NCBI RefSeq assembly: GCF_003337375.1
Contig: NZ_QPJD01000002.1
Location: forward strand, 372,001-436,000
Direction: 5' to 3'
DNA length: 64,000 bases
Origin: Paenibacillus prosopidis
Lineage (GTDB): Bacteria; Bacillota; Bacilli; Paenibacillales; Paenibacillaceae
Both the position numbers and the translations under genes were made by a program. Below, piece after piece: positions 56,599 through 64,000 of the stretch. Within the stretch, counting starts at the first letter, position 1. Each line of letters starts with the position of its first letter. Below the pieces are notes generated by a model that did not search any database, was not told the origin of the DNA, and worked only from the letters and a program-made list of their open reading frames with translations.

Positions 56599-58926
56599 CT
56601 ACTGGATGAATGAAGTGAGCTCATTCGTAAACACAAGATGAAGCTCATGCATCGCCCTCGTACAAGCTGTGTAAAACAGCTTCCTTTCACTTTCATGTCC
56701 ATAGCTTTCATTTGACGCATTGCTAATAATAACAGCGTCAAACTCAACACCCTTGGCCAAGTAAGCAGGAATAACAACTATTCCCTTCTCAAACGTAACC
56801 GTTTCTTTCTCGATAAGGCGCAGCTTAGGAATGTGCGTCTGCAGCGCATGGTGCATTCGTTTGCTCTCAGCAGCGGTTTTACAAATTACAGCTATTGATT
56901 GATAGCTGGAATGAAGCAGCTGACCGATTCGTTCTTCAATTGCGAGTATCAGATGCGTCTCGTCTGCTGCATAAGTTATTGTAGGCTCTGCACCGTCTCG
57001 ATTAAAAGGCTCGATCTTGTCTCCCCCTTCTATCATCCGGCTCGTAAAGGTGACGATGGGCCGAGTGGACCGATAGCTCCTTGTCAAGACGATCTTCTCC
57101 GTCTCCTCATCGCTGTACAGCTCCGACAACGGCTCAAACCCGTCTCCAGCCACTGCGTGTGCAAAGATAGACTGATTCAAATCACCTAACACGGTCATCT
57201 TGCAGTTCGGGAAAATTCTCTTTAAGTAATGATATTGAAACGACGAATAATCCTGTGCCTCATCGATAAACAAGTGCTTTACAGCCGTATTCGTATGGAA
57301 TCCTTCCAGCTTTTCCTTTAAGTACAAATACGGAGTCGCGTCCTCGTAATAAATATCGCCTTTATCAAGCATTTCAATCGTTTGCTTGCTTATTTCCGCC
57401 CACTTCTCCGGTAACTGCTGCTTCCCGTTCGTTAGACGCTCCAACAATCCGTTATCATTCTCAAACAATCGCTTATAAATCGCTGGCACGTTCAAAAATA
57501 ACAGTCGTTTTACCCGTTTACGCAGTTTTTTAAACTTCTCCTGCACGACCATCGCAGCCAGGAAGTCTCTTTCTGCTTCAAAGTCATCAAACGATTCTCC
57601 CGCAAAGCGATTTTTCCGCTGCAGCTCTTCAAAGGCGTGTGCGTAAGCTTCTTGGTCAAGGAGCTCAATTTTCTGCTGCACCCATTCTTGATTCCGTTCT
57701 TCCCGGCTCAATCTTGTCAATTCCTTCAATATCCATTCCGCCGTTAAACGCATGCGGTTACCGATAGAGATCGAGCGGTCGAGTTGATAAAAATGCTCTG
57801 AAATGAGTGCTTCAGGCAGCAGTGTTCTTCCGCGGAATGTGATAGACGTAAATTTCAGCCCGGATTGACCAAGCTCCGCGGCATATTTCTCAATCAATCG
57901 CATAAATAATAATCCCGATTTGTATTTGATGGAAGCTATTCTTACTTCATAACCGGGCTCATTCATAGCAGCCAATGTATATTCCATTTGCGAAAAAGGA
58001 TCCTCAAGCGCAAACGTTTTGCCAATCCGGTGCTCCAGATATTGCTGATACGTGGTTTGCTGCATATTTTGCTCGCCAAGCTCGGGCAACACAGTCGCCA
58101 CATAGCTGTTGAACATCGGATTTGGTGAAAACAAAATGATTTGGTCTGCGTTCAGCAACCCGCGGTAGCGGTACAGCAAATAAGCGACCCGCTGCAGCGC
58201 GGCAGACGTTTTCCCGCTTCCGGCAGCTCCCTGAACGATGAGCAGCCTCGCCCGCTCGTTCCGGATAATACGGTTCTGCTCCCGTTGAATGGTTGCTACA
58301 ATGCTTTTCATCTGGGCATCGGACTGTTTGCCGAGCACCTCCTGCAGCAGCTCGTCGCCAATTGTCACGCCCGTATCGAACATACTGCGAATTTGGCCTT
58401 CACGGATCATATATTGACGCTTAAGCGTCATCTCTCTGTTGATGGACCCGCTGGGTGTCTCGTATCGAACAGGGCCGGGACCATAATCGTAATAAAGACT
58501 GGATACGGGTGCCCGCCAATCATAGATCAAATAATGGAATCCGCTCTCATCAAGAAGGGAACCGACTCCTAAATAAATGCAATCCTCTTTCGATTGGCCC
58601 TGCTCCAATAAATCGATTCTGCCGAAATACGGTGACTGCTCCAGCTTCATTAACGTAATTAGCTGCTGCTCCCCATGACGGTGACTTCGCTCCCTCTCCG
58701 ATAACACCTCAGCCTGCTGCTTCATGCTCGCATGCGTCTCGGCGGCTTCTGCAGCATCCTCAAAGTTTACTGTCACATCGTCCCAGAAATTTCGACGAAT
58801 ATCGACAATATCCCCCTTCAGCATGCCAACCTGCTTGCGAAGCTCTTCAATACGTGTGCGAATAATGGTCGTCACATCATCTACACGCTGCTGCTCCTGT
58901 TGCAGCTGTTCATTTATTTGCGTCAT
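56599..58926 (-). CDS. helD: HelD-like superfamily I helicase
   Basis: A 775-residue protein. The N-terminal coiled coil (about 1-75) and the Walker A motif VQGAAGSGKTSAALQRVA, helicase motifs LFIDEAQDYSSFQYHYL, GDLNQSIFAHAVA, LTRSYRST and VIPAYLAKGVEFDAVII are visible. Bacillus HelD binds RNA polymerase and removes it from DNA. It is the last gene of an operon with the hydrolase (4 bases apart). Confidence 0.9.
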   Translation of the reverse strand: MTQINEQLQQEQQRVDDVTTIIRTRIEELRKQVGMLKGDIVDIRRNFWDDVTVNFEDAAEAAETHASMKQQAEVLSERERSHRHGEQQLITLMKLEQSPYFGRIDLLEQGQSKEDCIYLGVGSLLDESGFHYLIYDWRAPVSSLYYDYGPGPVRYETPSGSINREMTLKRQYMIREGQIRSMFDTGVTIGDELLQEVLGKQSDAQMKSIVATIQREQNRIIRNERARLLIVQGAAGSGKTSAALQRVAYLLYRYRGLLNADQIILFSPNPMFNSYVATVLPELGEQNMQQTTYQQYLEHRIGKTFALEDPFSQMEYTLAAMNEPGYEVRIASIKYKSGLLFMRLIEKYAAELGQSGLKFTSITFRGRTLLPEALISEHFYQLDRSISIGNRMRLTAEWILKELTRLSREERNQEWVQQKIELLDQEAYAHAFEELQRKNRFAGESFDDFEAERDFLAAMVVQEKFKKLRKRVKRLLFLNVPAIYKRLFENDNGLLERLTNGKQQLPEKWAEISKQTIEMLDKGDIYYEDATPYLYLKEKLEGFHTNTAVKHLFIDEAQDYSSFQYHYLKRIFPNCKMTVLGDLNQSIFAHAVAGDGFEPLSELYSDEETEKIVLTRSYRSTRPIVTFTSRMIEGGDKIEPFNRDGAEPTITYAADETHLILAIEERIGQLLHSSYQSIAVICKTAAESKRMHHALQTHIPKLRLIEKETVTFEKGIVVIPAYLAKGVEFDAVIISNASNESYGHESERKLFYTACTRAMHELHLVFTNELTSFIQ

Positions 58927-58930
58927 TAGA

Positions 58931-61243
58931 TCACTCCCTCATAAAACCTATATCGTCAAGCATGACTTTACCAGGCCCGTTCACGAAACGAAACGTTATC
59001 CGGCTAATCTCATCAAGATCAATCGGCGTCTCCTCCGGTCCGAATTGTTCGATCGGAAGCACATAGGTCTGAAATACAGGCTCGGTCGATTCTTTATATT
59101 TCTCTTTCTTCATTCGCTTCTCAAGCCATGAAAACGACATAAATGCGGTATAAGCAGACGGAGGAACGGGCATGACTTCGGCAAGCGCGATTTGCCTTAT
59201 CTCACCCTGCACCGATAAAAGCTCTATTTCCACGTCTGGCAGCGGAGGCAGCTTGACGATCCCGTCTTCTGCCCTTTTATCAGCCTTATCCTTCCCTCCA
59301 GACAAATCACGCTCTAGATTAGCCATGGAGAAAACGAGACTAGCCTCCGTCATCCCATCCGCACGGCGGGTTATTTCCGGCGAAAGCTCAAGCTCATATT
59401 GCGCCCCCGGACGGGACCATTCCAGCTCGATGCCTTTTGTTCCTTTATTTTTACCGTCGCGATCCTCGGCATATGTTATTTGCCAATCCGTCATACCGGC
59501 AGCTGTTGCCTTACCGCCATCCTTCAACGCCGTTTTTCCAGAGCCTTCTTCATATCGCGTGATTTCTTCAAAGCCACTCTTTTCATAACGGCTTATATAT
59601 TCGGTGTTCGGCAGCCAACTAATGCCGCGGCGGTAATCGCGAAATAAAGAGCCGTATTCGGAATGGCCAAGGAGAGTTATTTGCAAAAAGGCAGTAACAT
59701 ATACCTTCGAAAGAAGTCGCTGCTCCTCGGCTGCAAGCAGCCCGTCGCGGTTCAAGAACAGACCGCCCGGCGGGTGTTCATCCATACTACCCCAATCTGT
59801 ATTGAACTGACTGTGGTTGGCATCCGCAATATATAACGCTGCTTTAAATTTATCCGTTTGCTGGCCAAACGAAGTTCGGCTGTATTGTCTATCGCCATAG
59901 AAATTGTTTACATCAGCATCTCTTGCACCCTGAAGCGTCAAGTAGTTGACATTAAACAGACGAGCGGATTTATCGTCCACTTTTTTGTCTGTCGGCGCGA
60001 TCGCCACGACAGATTGAATCTGCACATCTTCCAGGCTTTCCAGCGTTTTGTCGTCTTTAAACCACCGATCCGCGTCTGCCGCCATAGCAACTGCCTGACC
60101 GCCGCGTGAATGGCCGATTAAAGCAACATTACTCATATTTACCCGACCGGAAAAAGGATTTCCGGTCTGTTCGTTCAAAAGCTGTATTTGCTGCAAATGC
60201 TTAAGCAGAATCCAAGCCCGCATCTTCATATCGTGATTCGGGATGCCGGACCAGACGGAATAATTAAGAAAATTCTCGTCTACTGATACAGCGATTATTC
60301 CTTTGCTTGCAAGTAATTCACCCAAATAGCCGTACCCGCCATCCGAGAAGTTCTCCATTAGATGATTGCCGTGTACAATAAGCGCAAGCGGAAACGCCCC
60401 TTCCCCTGCCGGCATCCATACACGGCCATTTAGAGGCAGCGCATGCTCATCGAACCCCCAGAAACGGGTTTTGAGTTCCGGCCATCTCGTGATATATCCG
60501 GATGCATCAACAGCGGCAGTCTGCACATCAACCTGATCACCAAACATAGTTCTATGTTTATCTTTTCCGCTGCCATAAGTGAATGTTTGGACGTTGAAGC
60601 TGCCCTGCTCAGCCGGGTTTGATGCCTGAATGGCTTCAACATGCGCATTAGCTTGATCGTCTTGCGCCGCTTCCCTCTGCGGAACGGATGCAGGTATAGC
60701 CCAATCAATGGTAACAGATAAAGAAGCAACCATACAGGCAAAAATTAGCGCAATTAAAGCCTTGCTTTGAGCATTAATCCTAAGATGCAAGAGCAAGCCT
60801 AACAAACAGCCTGCCAAAGCGCCCATAACTGTGAATGCAATCGAAAAGACAACAGACATAAGTATGCCTAGTTCCGCGAAATATAATATCAAATAGGTTT
60901 CAATACCAACGTAGAGCCATACGGCAATAAAGCGTCGCGGCAAAGGAACATACAAAATTGATAATATTAATGATAACAGTATCGTACATATACCCATCGC
61001 AGCAGCATTAGCCGTTAAAAAAACAATAATATCGATTAAAGTGCCGAAGCCGGTCGGCATACCAAGCACAGCAGTAAGCATAGAGAGCGATCCGAACAAT
61101 GCGGTACTTCCGGCAGCAATGCGCCATACAAACGTATCCCGGTTGTTCCTCATGACGTATCTGCTTCTGATCCAAGCTCTCATTTTTTGCATCTTGCTTC
61201 GACCCGGCAGCTGCTGATCTGCTTCTTGCAGCGTTAGTTCCAT
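58931..61243 (-). CDS. Membrane-anchored serine hydrolase (alpha/beta hydrolase)
   Basis: A 770-residue protein. The N-terminal region (about 40-185) holds four to five transmembrane helices. A hydrolase domain follows: LALIVHGNHLMENFSDGG, nucleophile GHSRGGQAVAMAADA, a candidate Asp in GARDADVNNF and a His in ADANHSQFN. Residues about 540-770 are a separate beta-rich domain. The fold is lipase/esterase-like; substrate unknown. The gene overlaps the ABC ATPase stop by 10 bases. Confidence 0.78.
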   Translation of the reverse strand: MELTLQEADQQLPGRSKMQKMRAWIRSRYVMRNNRDTFVWRIAAGSTALFGSLSMLTAVLGMPTGFGTLIDIIVFLTANAAAMGICTILLSLILSILYVPLPRRFIAVWLYVGIETYLILYFAELGILMSVVFSIAFTVMGALAGCLLGLLLHLRINAQSKALIALIFACMVASLSVTIDWAIPASVPQREAAQDDQANAHVEAIQASNPAEQGSFNVQTFTYGSGKDKHRTMFGDQVDVQTAAVDASGYITRWPELKTRFWGFDEHALPLNGRVWMPAGEGAFPLALIVHGNHLMENFSDGGYGYLGELLASKGIIAVSVDENFLNYSVWSGIPNHDMKMRAWILLKHLQQIQLLNEQTGNPFSGRVNMSNVALIGHSRGGQAVAMAADADRWFKDDKTLESLEDVQIQSVVAIAPTDKKVDDKSARLFNVNYLTLQGARDADVNNFYGDRQYSRTSFGQQTDKFKAALYIADANHSQFNTDWGSMDEHPPGGLFLNRDGLLAAEEQRLLSKVYVTAFLQITLLGHSEYGSLFRDYRRGISWLPNTEYISRYEKSGFEEITRYEEGSGKTALKDGGKATAAGMTDWQITYAEDRDGKNKGTKGIELEWSRPGAQYELELSPEITRRADGMTEASLVFSMANLERDLSGGKDKADKRAEDGIVKLPPLPDVEIELLSVQGEIRQIALAEVMPVPPSAYTAFMSFSWLEKRMKKEKYKESTEPVFQTYVLPIEQFGPEETPIDLDEISRITFRFVNGPGKVMLDDIGFMRE

Positions 61244-62022
61244 AAATCCCCCTTGACGGATAACCAGTTTCTTCCTAACTGCCGTTCGATCTGGACTGGA
61301 ACACCGAAAAACTCGCTCATCGTGGCAGAAGTCAACACATCCGCCGTCTCTTTTGCCGCAAAAACTTGTCCATCCTTAATTAAAAGCGTCTTCGAAAAGC
61401 ACGGCAAAATTTCCTCGACATGGTGAGTTACATATACAATAGTTGGAGCCTCCTTTTGTTCGGCAACTGCTGTAATCATGTGCAACAGCTGCTCGCGAGC
61501 AAACACATCAAGACCTGTGCAAGGTTCATCTAAAATAAGCAGTTTGGGAGAAGCCATAAGTGCCCGGGCAATAAGCACACGCTGCCGCTCACCTTGAGAG
61601 AGCGTATCATAAGTCCGCGTAATCAGGGCAGCGCAGCCTAGCGACCTCAAGAGCGACTCTGCTTTATTCAGATCTTCCTCATCCGTTTGATCATACAATC
61701 CAATGGTCGCAAACTTGCCGCTCAGGACGATCTTTAGCGCCGTTTCACTGCCGTACAGCTTTTGCTGCAAAGAAGTGCTGACCCAGCCGATTCTTTTGCG
61801 AAGCTCACGCAAATCAAATTCACCGAATGTTTGGCCAAGGACGGACATTTTGCCATCAGTTGGCCAAATATATCCGTTAATCATGTTTAAAAGAGTGGTT
61901 TTGCCCGATCCGTTTAGCCCTAGCAAACACCAGTGCTCCCCATTCCTGACCTGCCAATCTATTTTGTGTAAAATCGTTTTGTCCCCGCGATCCCACGAAA
62001 CGTTATTAATATCTATAATCAT
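61234..62022 (-). CDS. ABC transporter ATP-binding protein (YlmA-like)
   Basis: A 262-residue ABC ATPase with Walker A GLNGSGKTTLLNMI, signature LSQGERQRVLIARAL, Walker B LLILDEPCTGLD and H-loop VTHH. No transmembrane partner is encoded nearby. Its stop overlaps the hydrolase start, suggesting coupled translation. Related stand-alone ATPases such as YlmA are of unknown role. Confidence 0.87.
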   Translation of the reverse strand: MIIDINNVSWDRGDKTILHKIDWQVRNGEHWCLLGLNGSGKTTLLNMINGYIWPTDGKMSVLGQTFGEFDLRELRKRIGWVSTSLQQKLYGSETALKIVLSGKFATIGLYDQTDEEDLNKAESLLRSLGCAALITRTYDTLSQGERQRVLIARALMASPKLLILDEPCTGLDVFAREQLLHMITAVAEQKEAPTIVYVTHHVEEILPCFSKTLLIKDGQVFAAKETADVLTSATMSEFFGVPVQIERQLGRNWLSVKGDLWN

Positions 62023-62179
62023 CCGTAAATTCTCCCATCCGCTACATGCTCAAAGCCGCTCCATTTGACTTCGAATATATTATCGACCATTATTATATTA
62101 CAACGTTCCTCGTCCAACCATAACCGTTCAACAGCGTCTTGCCATTACACATAATTGTTATCTCAGGAGTGATTACCGT

Positions 62180-62809
62180 ATGAAAAGCGAACAGTTGAAG
62201 CAATGGGCTCATTTTTTTCTGACTTATAAATTTGCTCTTGATGAAGTGGAAACGAAGCTAAACATTTTAAATGAAGAATTTCAATTTATTCATGATTATA
62301 ATCCTATTGAACATATGAAAACGAGAATTAAATCGCCTGAAAGCGTCATGCAGAAGCTCCGCCGCAAAGGTCTTGACATTACACTTGAGGATGCCAAAGC
62401 CCATATACGCGATATTGCGGGCGTTAGAGTCATTTGCTCCTTCTCGACTGATATTTATCATATCGTCGAGATGATTAGCAAGCAAAGCGACATACGCGTC
62501 GTCGAGTTAAAGGACTATGTAAAAAATCCAAAGCCTAATGGCTATCAAAGCATTCATTTGATTATTGAAATACCTGTTTTCCTCACGAATCGGACAGAGC
62601 ATGTATTGGTTGAAATCCAAATTCGAACGATTGCCATGGATTTCTGGGCAAGCTTGGAGCACAAGATTTATTATAAATTTAATGAGCAGATTCCGCCACA
62701 TATACAGCAGCAGCTCAAGGGATCGGCATCGATGATTGATTCGCTGGACAGGCACATGCTTGCTCTCAATGAAGAGGTTCAAAAGCATCGCGAACAAGCG
62801 TTGAAATGA
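62180..62809 (+). CDS. Small alarmone synthetase (RelP/RelQ type)
   Basis: A 209-residue (p)ppGpp synthetase-only protein. Motifs: RIKSPESVMQKLRRKG, DIAGVRVICSF, DYVKNPKPNGYQSIHLI and VEIQIRTIAMDFWASLEHKI. There is no hydrolase domain. Family members make (p)ppGpp under cell-wall or ethanol stress. Divergent from the ABC-hydrolase-HelD operon. Could be YjbM- or YwaC-type. Confidence 0.92.
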   Translation: MKSEQLKQWAHFFLTYKFALDEVETKLNILNEEFQFIHDYNPIEHMKTRIKSPESVMQKLRRKGLDITLEDAKAHIRDIAGVRVICSFSTDIYHIVEMISKQSDIRVVELKDYVKNPKPNGYQSIHLIIEIPVFLTNRTEHVLVEIQIRTIAMDFWASLEHKIYYKFNEQIPPHIQQQLKGSASMIDSLDRHMLALNEEVQKHREQALK

Positions 62810-62813
62810 AATA

Positions 62814-62842
62814 AGCTCCCTCCCATGGAATGGGAAGGAGCT
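62814..62842. terminator. Bidirectional terminator after the alarmone synthetase gene
   Basis: AGCTCCCTCCCAT, loop, ATGGGAAGGAGCT followed by TTTTT. It lies between convergent genes. Confidence 0.88.
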
Positions 62843-62854
62843 TTTTCTTACTTT

Positions 62855-63271
62855 TTAGGTTACTGCATAATAAAAGGGTACGATGACTAAATTTAATGCT
62901 AATGCAATAATTCCGATTGCCATAGACCAACCACCGAGTGCGCGCGCACCTTGCCGGAAAGCGATAAAACCGAGCACTGCCGCCGTTGCTCCAAGCAATA
63001 CCGGCCAGATAAACCACGAAGCTAACGCAAAGACAAGTGCTATCCAACCGAGTGCGCGGCCTCCTGTATCGGTTTCCGCACGCTCTGGTTTTTCTACATA
63101 CCGGTCCTCTCTCCGATCTGCTGGAACAACGGGAGTACCGACCGCAAAATCAGCCGCCATTTCTTCGTTAAAGTTATCTAAATCGCCTGCTGCATCTTCC
63201 CGATTGTGTGCTGCTGCCGTCAGATCACGATCATCCAGCAGTCGTTTATAATCTTCTTCATACTTACCCAT
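62855..63271 (-). CDS. DUF4190-type membrane protein
   Basis: A 138-residue protein. The first 70 residues are acidic and charged (EEDYKRLLDDRDL, AGDLDNFNEEMA); then GWIALVFALASWFIWPVLLGATAAVLGFIA and GWSMAIGIIALALNLVIV, three transmembrane helices. The ALGWIALVF...VLGFIAFRQGAR pattern is DUF4190. Function unknown. Confidence 0.75.
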   Translation of the reverse strand: MGKYEEDYKRLLDDRDLTAAAHNREDAAGDLDNFNEEMAADFAVGTPVVPADRREDRYVEKPERAETDTGGRALGWIALVFALASWFIWPVLLGATAAVLGFIAFRQGARALGGWSMAIGIIALALNLVIVPFYYAVT

Positions 63272-63277
63272 CGACCA

Positions 63278-63490
63278 TCACTCCTTTGGTTTAAAGGTGA
63301 GGCAGCATGTCGCCGCAGATTGCTTCGCCTGATCCTTATGGAAAACTCCAAGCTCATCTCCAGCAAACTCTTCGTTAAAACGCACTCCTGCGTGCTGGTC
63401 GATTTCTACTTTAATCTCTTTAGCGCCACAGTTGTTGCCTTCCTCCCAGAAGTTACAGTTTGCTACACTACATGCCACGCCTTTCGGCAT
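63278..63490 (-). CDS. DUF1540 small cysteine-containing protein
   Basis: A 70-residue protein: MPKGVACSVANCNFWEEGNNC with CSVANC and NNCGAKEI, the DUF1540 cysteine pattern, and a distal CC pair. Metal binding is probable. The ATG at 63490 has GGAGGTGA upstream; a GTG-rich region earlier is not needed. Confidence 0.85.
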   Translation of the reverse strand: MPKGVACSVANCNFWEEGNNCGAKEIKVEIDQHAGVRFNEEFAGDELGVFHKDQAKQSAATCCLTFKPKE

Positions 63491-63544
63491 AAAAAAATCA
63501 CCTCCATTATCAAGTTTCCCTGACCGGAAGTGATTCATTCTGCC

Positions 63545-64000
63545 TTATTTTTGTCCTTGCATGCGGCGCTGCGTCATGTAGTCATTTTCGTAATAGGCCA
63601 ATTCGTCACGAAGCTCCTCGAAAATTTTCGAAATTCCAAGTACAATGTCGCGCGATTCGCGGATTGGCTTATAACGGAAACGAATAGCATCTTGGCCGGT
63701 GTAAGCATAACGCCCATCTTCGGAATAACACTCGTTCTTCGGATAGAAAAACGCGCTAACGCATTGGTGATAAACTTCATATAGAACGCGTTCCGCATAA
63801 TCCGTATCGAAAGTGGGCCGTCTGAGCAGAACTCCCAGCTTTTCAACCGAGACTTCAGAAAACACCAACAAATGTCTCAAATCAGATAACAAGCCTTTGT
63901 AAAAGGTTTGGGCTTCTTCTCCATTGTCCTCTCCGGTCAATTGGAGCAAAGCGTAGCTGTTCAGAAACGGTTCCAGCTGGCTTACCACTTCTTTAAGCTT
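63545..64000 (-). CDS. ypuI: DUF3907 family protein YpuI (start beyond window)
   Basis: At least 152 codons; the frame remains open to position 64000, so the N-terminus is outside. Pattern LRHLLVFSEVSVEKLGVLLRR, FDTDYAERVLYEVYHQCVSAFF, and NECYSEDGRYAYTGQDAIRF fits DUF3907/YpuI. Function unknown. Confidence 0.82.
   Translation of the reverse strand, partial: KLKEVVSQLEPFLNSYALLQLTGEDNGEEAQTFYKGLLSDLRHLLVFSEVSVEKLGVLLRRPTFDTDYAERVLYEVYHQCVSAFFYPKNECYSEDGRYAYTGQDAIRFRYKPIRESRDIVLGISKIFEELRDELAYYENDYMTQRRMQGQK

Overview
The window looks like chromosomal DNA from an endospore-forming member of the Paenibacillaceae (Paenibacillus/Cohnella-like). The evidence is gene order and content: a complete spoIIIA operon, a gerP operon, Bacillus-type housekeeping synteny (tlyA-dxs-ispA-xseBA-folD-nusB, asp23-amaP, accBC, efp-pepP-aroQ-yqhRQ), a T-box leader on metG, and frequent TTG/GTG starts behind strong GGAGG-type ribosome binding sites. 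Assignments rest on reading the translated proteins and the DNA directly; no database search was run.

Positions 1-29,600 are mostly conserved core genes, largely on the minus strand. They cover isoprenoid precursor synthesis, exonuclease VII, folate one-carbon metabolism, NusB, the Asp23/AmaP envelope cluster, acetyl-CoA carboxylase subunits, the spoIIIAA-AH channel operon with a sigma-E-like promoter, a plus-strand sulfolactate pair (comA, comB), aspartate kinase, EF-P and its usual neighbours, MntR, a CcdA-like protein and a zinc ABC transporter. The transporter has a clear sigma-A promoter whose start site is covered by a Zur-box-like palindrome. About 3 kb away lies the likely repressor gene zur, coupled to yidD, with T-box-controlled metG in between.

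Positions 33,000-38,600 form a spore-coat and germination island. A full gerPABCDEF operon diverges from a second gerPD-like gene that is followed by an Hsp20-like gene. Next to it is decayed DNA: an IS110 transposase start, a second transposase tail, and a 5'-truncated second gerPE. A 42-residue YjcZ-type sporulation peptide follows. Several of these genes are preceded by sequences matching the sigma-K pattern AC-N14-16-CATANNNTA. A sporulenol/hopene-type cyclase with an altered DXDD motif (DVDC) lies just beyond.

Positions 40,400-55,100 are metabolic: a gluconate locus (gntK, gntZ-type dehydrogenase, an RpiR-type regulator, gntP), an MFS exporter with a near-perfect operator-like palindrome in its leader, and a tight glycogen operon glgB-glgC-glgD-glgA followed by an overlapping GH15 glucoamylase-like gene. 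The remainder holds a small double zinc-site protein, a PAS-PAS-HTH regulator, a compact operon (ABC ATPase, membrane-anchored serine hydrolase, HelD-like helicase), a small alarmone synthetase, and small membrane or metal-site proteins.

The most interesting area is the gerP island. It shows gene duplication, decay by mobile elements, and a candidate sigma-K regulon that may include an uncharacterised GerPD/Hsp20 pair. The ABC-hydrolase-HelD operon and the DVDC cyclase are the next best leads.
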